DNA of 38,524 nt from Allobrachymonas sp. (GTDB lineage Bacteria > Pseudomonadota > Gammaproteobacteria > Burkholderiales > Burkholderiaceae_C). Location: contig JAUMWT010000022.1 in the NCBI GenBank assembly GCA_030529505.1, forward strand, positions 1 through 38,524, given 5' to 3'. Every line of letters begins with the position of its first letter. Within the stretch, counting starts at the first letter, position 1. The notes beneath the pieces were generated by a model. That model ran no database searches, had not been told where the DNA came from, and worked only from the letters and a program-made list of their open reading frames with translations. A program made the position numbers and the translations under genes. Below, piece after piece: positions 1-7,960 of the stretch.

Positions 1-48
1 GCTCAAATCCGTTGTTTGATGTTGTGGCTCAATATCTCATGACGACGA

Positions 49-1862
49 TATCTAAAAACCAGCGACATCGCCAACCAGGCCGATTACCAGGCCAGCGGCT
101 GAGGCGCAAGCATGGGCTTTGCCTTTGGGCAAACCACCAAGCCCGAGCAGGCCACAGACAAGCAGACTCAAGAAGGAGACAAGCAGCCCAAGCCAGGCCA
201 AGGCAAGCCCGACTCCAGCATGGGCGTGGGCCAAGCCCAAGGCAGCGCCAGCAGCCTCACCCGAAGCGGCATCAGTGCCGGCCGCATCGAAATCCGTGAC
301 GAAGCCACCCAGCAAGAAAAAACAGGGCAGGGCAGTGCTGAAGCACTGGCCGCACTCAACACTGCCATCACCAGCGAAGCAGACGCCAGCCAGCGCCTGG
401 CGCCCATCTTTGACAAAGACAAAGTCGCCAAAGACATCGGTGCGCAGGTGCACATCGGCAAAGAATTTGGCAAAGTTGCCCCCAAAGCCATTGCCGACTA
501 TGCCGAAGGCCAACTGGCCAAAGCGGCCTTGCTGGAAAAACAAGCCCAGAACGAAAGCGACCCAGCCAAGCAAAACGAACTGCGCCAACAGGCTCAAAGC
601 CTGAAAAACACCTGGGGTGAAGGCAAACCGGGGCGCCTGGCCGCGCACGCCTTTGCCGCAGGCTTGAGCGGTGGCCTACCTGCTGCGGTCGGCGCCCTCA
701 GCAGTCAAACCCTCATCCCGCATCTGGACGAAGCCCTGCAAGGGCAAGACGTCCCACAAGACCTGCGCAACACCCTGCTGAGCGCAGCCGGTCTGGGCAT
801 TGGTGCGGCCACAGGTGGCGCAGCAGGCGCTGCGGCTGGGCTGAACATCACCGACAACAATTACCTCAAACATCACGAATACGAGGCCATGCTCAAGGAA
901 CTGGGGCAGTGCCAAGGCAAAGCTGCTTGCGATGCCGTATTCAGCAAGTACAAGCAGATCAGTGACAAAAACAATGCGGGCCTGCTCGAAACCGTCGCCA
1001 AAGGCGACATTCAAGCCAACAGAGAAGTCACGCGAGACATCAACCAAGTCTTTGACAGTGGTATCGTGGACAAAGGCTACCAGCAGCTGCTCAACATGTC
1101 AGGCAAACGTGACTTGGCAGAGCAGTTTGCCCAGTTTGCCGACAAGTCCTGGCAAATGGATGCCAACGGCACGCTGGGATTTGGACAAACCTCAGCTGAT
1201 GAACTGGCCCGGCATGCCAACAAAGAACTGCTCATCAAGCAGTACCGCGAAGGCAAAATCGACGGCACACAGTTTGCAGGCGGATTGACAGGCTGGCACT
1301 GGATGAAAACGGTGCGAATATGCCCATTGGCTTGCCCAAGGGAATCTATGTACTAACAGGCAAGCTGGCCCTTGATGCAAGCAACAGCCAAGCGAAAGGG
1401 AAAACAACAACCACAGCTGCTCATGAGCCAGCAACCCATGCACAGGCAGGAGCTGGCAAAAACCAGCCAGCTGCTGCGCAGAACAATGGAGGACAGAAGT
1501 CGTCAACTACCGCAGCCAAGCCGGATGTGGCTGCTAATACAGGCCCGGTGACTTCTCAGCATAAGGTTCCTTTTGTTTTAAAAGAAAATCGTGCTCCTAA
1601 AATTTTTGGGAACCGAGAAGGACATTTACCAGATACGCCAGAAAACCGCAATTTACTTTTGAATGTTGCCAATGACTCATCAACTACATTAGGAAAAGAT
1701 AAGCTTGGTAATACATGGTCTGCAAAAACATTTCCTGATGGCTCTCAAGTTTGGGTTCAAACTAGAGGCGGACAAATTTGGAATGGCGGATTAAACAATC
1801 CACCAAAATCATTTAATCCTACTACGGGTCTTTCTTCTCCTACGCGACCAGGATGGAAGTAA
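49..1862 (+). pseudogene. 3' part of a CdiA / filamentous haemagglutinin exoprotein gene, disrupted
   Basis: This is the C-terminal part of a large two-partner-secretion exoprotein (CdiA/haemagglutinin type) that is normally exported by a CdiB-like porin. Visible marks are the haemagglutinin-like phrase TSDIANQADYQASG at the left edge, an Ala/Gly-rich stretch (AGLGIGAATGGAAGAAAG), and a NNYLKHHE segment near 860-885 that resembles the VENN-type pre-toxin region. The reading frame is broken twice. A TGA at 100-102 follows the NQADYQASG phrase. Around 1287-1300 the frame changes: frame 1 runs on to a stop at 1356, whereas the natural continuation (LDENGANMPIGLPKGIYVLTGK) is in the frame that passes through 1320 and ends at 1862. 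The first intact segment after the TGA starts at 112. The rest of the gene lies outside the window. Decay or two sequence errors would explain the breaks; if both were errors, the toxin would still be delivered. Confidence 0.75.
1553..1862 (+). other. Polymorphic toxin tip (CdiA-CT-like) at the end of the exoprotein
   Basis: The last ~100 residues differ sharply in base composition from the GC-rich exoprotein body; they are A+T-rich, as exchanged CDI toxin modules usually are. The segment reads NREGHLPDTPENRN... GKDKLGNTWSAKTFPDGSQVWVQTRGGQIWNGG...PPKSFNPTTGL. This pattern is familiar from small C-terminal toxin domains of CdiA, Rhs and LXG-type proteins. I recall such domains being grouped with barnase/RelE-like RNases, but I cannot confirm a fold or activity from sequence alone. 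The immediately following small gene is the expected immunity partner. The tip is translated in the frame after the frameshift near 1290, so it may no longer be made as part of an exported protein. Confidence 0.6.
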
Positions 1863-1864
1863 TC

Positions 1865-2080
1865 ATGGAAAAAATAACAGTTGAACAAGCATATCGAGCA
1901 ATGTTTTATTTTCTTGAAAATGAATATGAGCTTACTCATTCGGAAGAGCTTGCCGGAATGTTGGGTTCATTATCTTGGGAAATATTTGATGGAGGTCCTG
2001 CTGATTCGGCTTCATGGAGTGATTGGCTTAACGCAGTAAAGAAAGCAATCAATAAGCCTGATATGCCTGTTGGCATATAG
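1865..2080 (+). CDS. Probable CDI immunity protein (CdiI-like)
   Basis: This is a 71-residue acidic cytosolic protein (MEKITVEQAYRAMFYFLENEY... LGSLSWEIFDGGPADSASWSDW) placed directly after the toxin tip. Its pattern (T-V-E-Q-A-Y-x-A-M, then an acidic loop and D-x-x-x-W-x-D-W) resembles small immunity proteins found behind polymorphic toxins. The inferred role is to bind and neutralise the cognate toxin tip. The ATG at 1865 is preferred because GGAAG lies just before it. An upstream ATG at 1853 would add MEVI and overlap the toxin stop codon. The gene shares the A+T-rich composition of the toxin, which suggests that the two moved as one module. Unlike the exoprotein it is intact, so it could still protect against neighbours carrying the same toxin. 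Confidence 0.65.
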   Translation: MEKITVEQAYRAMFYFLENEYELTHSEELAGMLGSLSWEIFDGGPADSASWSDWLNAVKKAINKPDMPVGI

Positions 2081-2619
2081 AAGCCTGCGGCAAACAGCAA
2101 GCCCTGTGGGAACTCTCGCGCCAGCGCGACGCCCAACTGCGCAGCACCTGCGGCAATGGCTTGTCGCTTGAATGCGGTGCTCTCACCAAACAAGCCAAGG
2201 ACATGGGCAACAAGCTCAACCTGGGCACGCCAGAGTACAAACTGGCAGGCCCCGTAGCCCGCAGCCCAAGCCCGTACGATCTGGGCGGACTCAACCATCC
2301 TGAAATCACCAGCGTGGCAGATGTGCGTCGGCCCAGCATGCGCGAACAACTGGAAAACGGCTTGTTCCGCTTGCAAGATGCCTATGCCAACGACCTGCCG
2401 GGCACCGGCACCCTTCTGGGGGCAGGCTACCAAGTGCTGGGGGGCAAGATTGAGCACTTGCCGCGCGTGGTGGAACTGGGCACGGAAATAGGCGGCCCCT
2501 TGTCCACACTGGCTAGCGGCCAAGTCTGGCTTGCCCAAAGCGATCAAGGGAGGCCATGTCCAAGCGCCAACAGGCGGCGCCAGGAACCTGCAAGACCAGC
2601 AGTGCGGGCAGCTTGGTGA
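2062..2619 (+). pseudogene. Orphan CdiA C-terminal fragment, no start codon
   Basis: The open frame runs from just after a TGA at 2059 with no credible start; a TTG at 2161 is the first start-like codon. It encodes CGKQQALWELSRQRDAQLRS, then CGNGLSLECGALTKQ and a globular-looking middle part (GTPEYKLAGPVARSPSPYDLGG ... GTGTLLGAGYQVLGG). The cysteine-spaced beginning is like the region of CdiA-type proteins that precedes the toxin. It probably represents an older displaced toxin module (orphan cdiA-CT) left behind the current one. The last ~30 residues turn arginine- and proline-rich (RPCPSANRRRQEPARPAVRAAW), which suggests another frame break near 2540. No toxin family can be named. Confidence 0.5.
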
Positions 2620-2711
2620 CATCCAGCCAAGGCCATATCGACCTCAAAGCCCAAGCCAACTACCAGCAAACCGGCAGCAGCGTCGTGCCGGATAACTTCA
2701 ACTTAACATAA
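2586..2711 (+). pseudogene. Filamentous haemagglutinin repeat fragment
   Basis: In frame 3 the sequence reads TSSAGSLVTSSQGHIDLKAQ followed by ANYQQTGSSVVPDNFNLT and a TAA at 2709. This is the typical repeat unit of haemagglutinin/CdiA beta-helix shafts (set apart by S-Q-G-x-I-x-L-x-A and Y-x-Q-x-G-S). Such repeats normally lie far N-terminal to the toxin, yet here one sits downstream of it and overlaps the preceding fragment in another frame. It is therefore debris from recombination between cdiA copies rather than a gene. Confidence 0.55.
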
Positions 2712-2735
2712 TGCACATCGTATCAAGTCAATAAA

Positions 2736-3014
2736 GAGACCCGACGCCAGCGTCTGCGCAGGCTATGCCGCATGGAACAAGGTTTGCGGCTGCGTTGCCT
2801 GTACTGCTATCTGGGCTGGAGCCGACGGCAATGTGCGCAATTCTTTCATGTCAGCGAGCGCACTTTACATAATTGCCGCCATGAGTTGCCTGGCAAGTCG
2901 TCCACTTCATGGTGCTGCAGCTTCAGGCGGTGTGGCTTGCATGCCATCCGGCTTGATCATTTCTGGTGGTTCAGGCCTTTGCGGAATGGGCAAGCCTTTG
3001 AGTTCGGCCGCTGA
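2736..3014 (+). pseudogene. Helix-turn-helix protein remnant
   Basis: The open frame (ATG at 2772, but in-frame codons ETRRQRLRRLCR already precede it) encodes RCLYCYLGWSRRQCAQFFHVSERTLHN. This is a clear helix-turn-helix of the Cro/XRE kind, as seen in small phage- or plasmid-linked proteins. After about 2895 the similarity stops and the frame runs on in antisense to the end of the ankyrin gene (2907-3710), giving a meaningless tail. The gene therefore looks truncated by the junction with the ankyrin locus. It marks the boundary between the decayed CDI region and the housekeeping block. The source element is not recognisable. Confidence 0.45.
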
Positions 3015-3710
3015 AGCAGGCGAGAGCGGCGTTGCGGGCTGCACGTTGTAGGCTGGCTGACGCTGGCGCTGAGCGTTTTGGATGGTCTGGATGATGTTGG
3101 GATTGGCGCCGCGGCGGGCAAAGTCCAGTGCCGTCATGCCGAGCTGGTTTTTGGCCCAGGGGTCGGCACCTTGCTGTAACAGGAGCTGCACGGCTTTTTC
3201 ATTACCGCTGTATTGTGCTGCCATCATGAGCGGCGTAGTGCGGTTGGGCGACTCGGTGTCGATGAAAGCATCGTGATCCAGCAACAATTGCATCATGGCG
3301 ATATTGCCTTTGGTGGCGGCGTAATGCAGTGGCGCCCAACCGTGTTTGTTGACGGCAGCACCCTGGGCGATCAATTGTTTGGCCAAATCATCTTGGCCAG
3401 TGATGATCGCCAGCATGAGTGGCGACTCGCCAGCACGATTGAGTGCATTGACATCAACCTGGCGGCTTTGCAGCAGAACCGGAATGGCTTTTTCGGACTG
3501 CTGGTGAATGGCCAGGGTCAGCGCCGTGCGTCCTTTGCTGTCTTGCCGGTTGGGGTTGACGCCCCCTGCGATTTGCGTGCGCACACCCGATGCATTGTTG
3601 CGGATGACGGCGGCAATCAGCTCATCAAGGGAAGCGGCAGAAGCTGCAACACTCAACAAAAAAAATCCATAAAAAATAGATAGATACTTTATTCTATTAA
3701 TGCTTTTCAT
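2907..3710 (-). CDS. Exported ankyrin-repeat protein
   Basis: A 267-residue protein with an N-terminal signal peptide (basic MKSINRIKY, then a hydrophobic stretch ending in VAASAAS around residue 26). About five ankyrin repeats follow, roughly residues 28-215, with repeated blocks such as GRTALTLAIHQQSEKAIPVLL, GWAPLHYAATKGNIAMMQLLL and TTPLMMAAQYSGNEKAVQLLL. The last ~50 residues are rich in Pro, Gln and Ala and probably disordered. It is expected to act in the periplasm as a protein-binding scaffold; the partner is unknown. It lies downstream of tatD in the same orientation after 149 bases. It is the last gene of the mltG-tmk-holB-pilZ-tatD run. The confidence is for the fold and export, not for a function. 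Confidence 0.85.
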   Translation of the reverse strand: MKSINRIKYLSIFYGFFLLSVAASAASLDELIAAVIRNNASGVRTQIAGGVNPNRQDSKGRTALTLAIHQQSEKAIPVLLQSRQVDVNALNRAGESPLMLAIITGQDDLAKQLIAQGAAVNKHGWAPLHYAATKGNIAMMQLLLDHDAFIDTESPNRTTPLMMAAQYSGNEKAVQLLLQQGADPWAKNQLGMTALDFARRGANPNIIQTIQNAQRQRQPAYNVQPATPLSPASAAELKGLPIPQRPEPPEMIKPDGMQATPPEAAAP

Positions 3711-3859
3711 AAGATCATCCGTTCAAAAATAAGTGGGTTGCAGCGAACTTCTAAAGCTTTTTATAAGGTTTGGAGTGCAATGCTTCAGAAGCAATAAACA
3801 TAAGGAAAATCAATGAGATGATAAATTTAATTTATCCATTTTGTTATTTAATGAAAAGG

Positions 3860-4648
3860 CTACGGACGAAACAACTGTTGAAAGTTGCGCGTGGTTTGGG
3901 CAGCCACTTCTTGCACAGATAGCTGTTTGACAGCAGCGATTTGCTCGGCCACATGCACCACGTAAGCGGGTGAATTGGTTTTGCCACGGTAAGGCACAGG
4001 GGCCAAATAAGGGCTGTCGGTTTCGATGAGCATGCGCTTCAGCGGTACGTAGGCGGCAATGTCGCGCAGGTCTTGCGCATTGCGAAAGGTGATGATGCCC
4101 GAGAACGAGATGTAATAGCCCATGTCCAGTGCGGCGCGGGCCACATCCATCGTTTCGGTGAAGCAGTGAAAAACGCCGCCACAGCAGTCACTGCCCTGCC
4201 CGGTTTCGCCTTCTTCACGCAGGATGGCCAAAGTGTCTTGTGCGGCGCTGCGGGTGTGAATGACCAGGGGCTTGCCCAATTGCCGTGCGGCGCGGATGTG
4301 GGTGCGAAAACGTTCGCGCTGCCAGTGCATGTCGGCCACGCTGCGGCCGTTCAGGCGGTAGTAGTCCAGCCCGGTTTCGCCAATGGCCAGCACTTTGGGC
4401 AGGCTGCCGCGTTGCAGCAGGTCGTCCAGCGTGGGCTCTTTCCCCGTTTCATTGTCGGGATGTACGCCAGCACTGGCCCAGAAATCGGGGTAATCCTGCG
4501 CGAGCTGATACACCTCGTCAAATTCTTCCAGGCTGATGCTGATGACCAGCGCCCCACTGACTTGCGCTTGCTGCATGGCCTGCCGTATGGCTGGCAGATT
4601 GGGGCGCAATTCAGGAAAATTGAGATGGCAGTGTGAATCGATGAACAT
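3860..4648 (-). CDS. tatD: TatD-family metal-dependent deoxyribonuclease/hydrolase
   Basis: A 262-residue TIM-barrel hydrolase of the TatD/YcfH type, cytosolic, using two metal ions; family members have 3'-5' exonuclease activity on DNA. Metal ligands are visible: HxH in MFIDSHCHL (His6, His8), Glu in AIGETGLDYYR, His in LVIHTRSA, His in VFHCFTE and Asp in LIETDSPYLAPVPYRGK. The start is set at the MFIDSHCHL methionine because the family begins there. An upstream ATG at 4759 would add 37 unrelated residues. In many proteobacteria this gene follows holB and tmk, as it does here beyond pilZ, but the gap to pilZ is enlarged by inserted repeats. Confidence 0.93.
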   Translation of the reverse strand: MFIDSHCHLNFPELRPNLPAIRQAMQQAQVSGALVISISLEEFDEVYQLAQDYPDFWASAGVHPDNETGKEPTLDDLLQRGSLPKVLAIGETGLDYYRLNGRSVADMHWQRERFRTHIRAARQLGKPLVIHTRSAAQDTLAILREEGETGQGSDCCGGVFHCFTETMDVARAALDMGYYISFSGIITFRNAQDLRDIAAYVPLKRMLIETDSPYLAPVPYRGKTNSPAYVVHVAEQIAAVKQLSVQEVAAQTTRNFQQLFRP

Positions 4649-4841
4649 GGTTTGAACGACAAAGCCAACAGCTCTTGCAAGCGCGTTGACGGGAATGAAG
4701 CGCTTATTTTTACAGCTGGCGCAGAGAAAGGAAAGCTGCCGACGCAGCGGCTGTTTCAAGGCTTGGAAGACGGGACGGATTCAAAGCCGGTCTTGGCTAC
4801 AAAAGAACAACAGGCCGTCTGCCTGCAAAGAACCTAGCGTT

Positions 4842-4895
4842 GCCTGCAAAAGGCAAAGTTTGTTGTTTGCCGTCTGGCGTTTGCCTTTGCGAGGC
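4842..4895. repeat. Long hairpin in the pilZ-tatD interval
   Basis: The left arm GCCTGCAAAAGGCAAA (4842-4857) pairs with the right arm TTTGCCTTTGCGAGGC (4880-4895). The stem is 15 base pairs with one bulge on each side, and the loop is 22 nt. No T-run follows on either strand, so it is not an obvious terminator. The segment GCCTGCAAA also occurs as a direct repeat at 4821-4829. It may be a remnant of a small repetitive element or an RNA structure in the leader of tatD. The whole 4649-5481 interval holds no convincing gene; besides this hairpin only the inverted-repeat element at 5080-5350 stands out. Confidence 0.5.
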
Positions 4896-5079
4896 TTGCA
4901 GCAATTGAAACGGCAAAACCAGAGAGCAGACCCGCAAAAATATTTGCGCTCGGCCAGCATCTGATCGATCTGTTCAAAGCCGATGGTGATGCAGCAGCGG
5001 CCAAGGCTCAAGCACCAAGCCCGCTGAGGACAAGGGGCCAAGCGACTCAAACTGTGTACGCTCTTTTGCCATCTTTCGA

Positions 5080-5350
5080 TTAGGGTCTGTTCGCACTCCT
5101 TTGAACGATGCGTTGCGCTTCAAAAGGTCACTGGCCAAGGCGCCAGGCGCTGCCATGCGACGCTTGGCCAGGCTGGCAGCGCAGGCAATGGCCTTTTTAG
5201 TGCAACCCGAGGGGAAGCGGCTTGCCAGAGAGCGCCTCTCTTTGTTGTGCTTCTTGCGCAGACACATGGTCTGCACTGCGGCGCACGTCTCAATTGGCGC
5301 TCTGGCAGGCAGCTTCGTATGCTCAAAGGAGCGTGGTGAACAGAGCCTAG
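5080..5350. mobile_element. Non-autonomous inverted-repeat element (MITE-like) A
   Basis: The left end TTAGGGTCTGTTCGCACTCC (5080-5099), continuing TTTGAA, is matched in reverse complement by the right end, which read inward is CTAGGCTCTGTTCACCACGC then TCCTTTGAGC (5350-5321). The ends therefore share TAGG-CTGTTC and CTCCTTTGA with a 3-4 base indel. The outer TTAG/CTAG tetranucleotides fit a YTAR target duplication, known for IS5-group elements. The tip CTGTTCGCAC resembles, from memory, ends of IS5-type elements. The interior lacks a transposase. An ORF on the minus strand across it (4974-5276) is probably not a gene. Element B at 33464-33656 has similar ends. Confidence 0.55.
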
Positions 5351-5481
5351 GCTTATGGCACCCGCCTTGCAGTGCGGCATTTGCTGCATGCCGATCACCC
5401 TGCCCGGCGTTTTTTGAAAGTCAAACGCTTGCAGCAAGAGCGTCATTGGGCGCCCGGGCACAAACAGCAGGAACAACAGGC

Positions 5482-5889
5482 TCAGAACGTTTGCGTTTCG
5501 CGCTCGGAACCGATGTGCGCGCCCAGAATGGACTCGATTTTGGCGCGCAGGTGTTCGGACTCGGGCGAATCGGGAAATTGCACGCCCACGCCCTGCACGC
5601 GCTGATACATGGCGCGTGGGGGCGTCCACCAGATGACTTTGCCGCGAATGGGAAAACGCTCGTCGCCCGTGAGTTTTTCGGGCAGTGTCAGCATGACGAA
5701 AACGGAGTCTCCCAGGCGCAAGTCCTTGTTGGTGGGCACGAAAATCGCGCCGTTCTGGATCATGGACATGTAGGTGGCGTAGAGCAGCCCTTTTTCCTTG
5801 ATGTTGAATGGCAGCACCACAACCCGTTCGTTGGGGTCTAGAGCAGGGGTGGCGCTGGTTACGCCGGTAGCGGGGGTTTTGTCAGGCAT
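5482..5889 (-). CDS. PilZ-domain protein
   Basis: A 135-residue protein with a single PilZ domain (residues ~20-120), a small beta-barrel of the type 4 pilus-linked group. The sequence ERVVVLPFNIKEKGLLYATYM followed by NGAIFVPTNKDLRLGDSVFVML and KVIWWTPPRAMYQRVQGVGVQF is typical of the PilZ proteins encoded after holB in beta- and gamma-proteobacteria. These proteins affect type IV pilus assembly. The canonical c-di-GMP-binding RxxxR and DxSxxG motifs are not evident, as in the founding PilZ protein, so it probably acts by protein contacts. It lies downstream of holB with a 278-base gap (5890-6167) in which no other feature is seen. An independent promoter there is possible but not recognised. 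Confidence 0.9.
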   Translation of the reverse strand: MPDKTPATGVTSATPALDPNERVVVLPFNIKEKGLLYATYMSMIQNGAIFVPTNKDLRLGDSVFVMLTLPEKLTGDERFPIRGKVIWWTPPRAMYQRVQGVGVQFPDSPESEHLRAKIESILGAHIGSERETQTF

Positions 5890-6167
5890 TGGTATCAGGC
5901 ACTGGATGAAGAATGCGCCGTATGGTAACAGCCCGGCAGCGTGTGTGACAAGAATTTACAGGCCTATTTTCCCTTCGCACGGCTTGCTGAGCATGAATGT
6001 TGCTGGCCTTCACGCAAAGCCGCCTAGCCTGGCAAAAGATGGCTGAGCTGGCCAGAATCGTGCAACCGCAAAAAGCAAGGAGGGCAAGCCAAGGCCATCA
6101 TTCAAAACAGAGCAGCTCGACTGCCACTGCCCTTTTCCAACCTTCAAAAAAAACATGAGCAGGGTTT

Positions 6168-7256
6168 TCATTGCCTGTGTTCAAGGGTTGCCAATGGCTG
6201 GCGCTGTGTGGAGATGCTGCGGCGCATGCGGGTAGCCTGGGCCAGCAAATCTTCCAGAAACAGGCCGGGTATATAGGGGTGCTCGGCTGTGCGGGCGGCG
6301 CGGGCCAGGTCTTGCGCCCAGGCGGTGAGCGTGGCCCAGTCTTGCAGGTTCTGCGGGCGGGGCAAGTCGTCTGCTGCAAAAAAGCGCGGCATGCCGCCTG
6401 CCTTGATGGCGAGCAGATCGTGGCAGATTTTTTGCAGCACCACCAGGGTTTGCATGGGGCTGAAAGCAGCAAAGGCAGCGCCCTGCTCTGTCAAGGCGGC
6501 TCGCGGCAGGCCTTTCCACAGCTGGCCGTTGATGCCCATCCGGGCCAGGTCCAGCGCGTCTTGCGGGCGTCCGCCTGCGGCGGTGAGCAAGGTGGCGGCG
6601 TCTTCTGCGCCCAGGCCCTGCGTGTGCAGCCAGACCAGGGCCGCATCGTGCGCGGGCCAATGCATGGTGTGCAACTGGCAGCGGCTGCGAATGGTGGGCA
6701 GCAGCAGGTGGGCCGCCTCGCTGGCCAGCACGAAGCGGGTGTCGCCAGCAGGTTCCTCCAGCGTTTTGAGCAAGGCATTGGCCGTGATGATGTTCATGCG
6801 CTCGGCCGGGTAGATTAGCACGGCTTTGCCCAGGTTGCGGCTGCTGGTGCGCTGGGCAAATTCAATGGCGGCGCGCATGGCTTCGATGCGTATTTCCTTG
6901 CTGGGCTTGCGCTTTTTGTCGTTGATTTCTTTCTGCGCTTTTTCGTCCAGCGGCCAACCTTGCTCCAAAGCCTGCGCTTCGGGCATCAGCATGCAGGCAT
7001 CGGCATGGGTGTGTGCGTCCAGCGCATGACAGCTGGTGCAAGTGCCGCAGGCCAGGCCGTTGGGCTGTGGCTGCTCGCACAGCCAGGCCCGCATCAGGGC
7101 CATGCCCAGCTCTTGCTGGCCCAGGCCCGATGGCCCTTGCAGCAGCCAGGCATGGCCGCGTTGCTGCAAAAGCGCAATGGCTTGCTGCTCAATCCAAGGG
7201 GCCAAGGCGGGCGCAGCATCGGCCACGGCAGCAGGTGCAGATGGCGTTTTGCTCAT
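6168..7256 (-). CDS. holB: DNA polymerase III subunit delta'
   Basis: A 362-residue clamp-loader subunit that, with gamma/tau and delta, opens and loads the beta clamp during replication. The degenerate P-loop [10 protein letters not shown] (residues 41-50) lacks the usual GKT, as expected for delta', which does not hydrolyse ATP. Four cysteines (60, 70, 73, 76) form the zinc-binding module. [20 protein letters not shown] and [10 protein letters not shown] (SRC motif) are diagnostic. The start ATG overlaps the tmk stop codon in an ATGA, so it is translationally coupled to tmk. This is the conserved tmk-holB arrangement. An upstream methionine is not available because of the coupling, and the start is therefore firm. 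Confidence 0.95.
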   Translation of the reverse strand: MSKTPSAPAAVADAAPALAPWIEQQAIALLQQRGHAWLLQGPSGLGQQELGMALMRAWLCEQPQPNGLACGTCTSCHALDAHTHADACMLMPEAQALEQGWPLDEKAQKEINDKKRKPSKEIRIEAMRAAIEFAQRTSSRNLGKAVLIYPAERMNIITANALLKTLEEPAGDTRFVLASEAAHLLLPTIRSRCQLHTMHWPAHDAALVWLHTQGLGAEDAATLLTAAGGRPQDALDLARMGINGQLWKGLPRAALTEQGAAFAAFSPMQTLVVLQKICHDLLAIKAGGMPRFFAADDLPRPQNLQDWATLTAWAQDLARAARTAEHPYIPGLFLEDLLAQATRMRRSISTQRQPLATLEHRQ

Positions 7257-7960
7257 AACCAGCCCTTGGCGCGAATGGCCGCAAAAACCTGCTCGCGCAC
7301 GGCATCGACAGACTGGGCCGCGTCAATGCGCACAAAGCGCTGCGGGTTTTCGTCCGCGCGGCGAGCGTAGCCGCGCTGCACGTTTTCAAAAAACTGGGCG
7401 GATTCAGCCTCGAACTTGTCGGGCTGGCGCGCGCCGCTCAAGCGGGCGGCAGCAGTAGCAGCGGGCAGATCGAACCAGAGCGTCAAGTCCGGTTCTTGCA
7501 AGGCTGCAGCCTGCGCGGCTCCGCCCTGCCCTGTTGGCGCGCCCGCTGCCGGCTGGGGAGACGTTTGGGCCAGCACCATCTGCTCCAAGGTCAGCAGGGT
7601 TTGCCAATCAAAGCCGCGTCCGCCGCCCTGGTAGGCAAAGGTGGCGTCGGCAAAGCGGTCGCACAGCACAACCTGCCCTTCGGCCAGCGCCGGGGCGATC
7701 ACTTGTTGCAAATGGTCGCGCCGGGCAGCAAACACCAGCAGGGCTTCGGTGAGGGCATCCATTTTTTCGTGCAGCACCAGTTGGCGCAGGCTTTCGGCCA
7801 GGGGCGTGCCGCCAGGTTCGCGGCTGCACAGCACCTGGCGGCCGCTGGCTGCAAAGGCTTGCGCCAAAGGCGCGATGTGCGTGCTTTTGCCCGCGCCATC
7901 AATGCCTTCCAGGCTGATGAAAAGGCCGCGCGGCGCGCTGGGGGCAGAAGGTGTGCTCAT
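7253..7960 (-). CDS. tmk: Thymidylate kinase
   Basis: A 235-residue kinase converting dTMP to dTDP with ATP, needed for dTTP supply. The P-loop GIDGAGKST is at residues 19-27, the [11 protein letters not shown] loop follows, and the [17 protein letters not shown] substrate motif starts at about residue 100. There is an Ala/Gln/Gly-rich insertion around residues 140-155 ([20 protein letters not shown]) before the LID region. It is longer than the usual ~210 residues mainly through this insertion and the N-terminal tail. Both ends overlap neighbours by four bases (mltG upstream, holB downstream), so the three genes form a tight operon. Confidence 0.96.
   Translation of the reverse strand: MSTPSAPSAPRGLFISLEGIDGAGKSTHIAPLAQAFAASGRQVLCSREPGGTPLAESLRQLVLHEKMDALTEALLVFAARRDHLQQVIAPALAEGQVVLCDRFADATFAYQGGGRGFDWQTLLTLEQMVLAQTSPQPAAGAPTGQGGAAQAAALQEPDLTLWFDLPAATAAARLSGARQPDKFEAESAQFFENVQRGYARRADENPQRFVRIDAAQSVDAVREQVFAAIRAKGWL

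Noticed and set aside
4974-5276. 100-codon minus-strand frame across inverted-repeat element A
   Set aside because: It begins inside the element and ends outside it, so it is more likely a by-product of the repeat than a gene.
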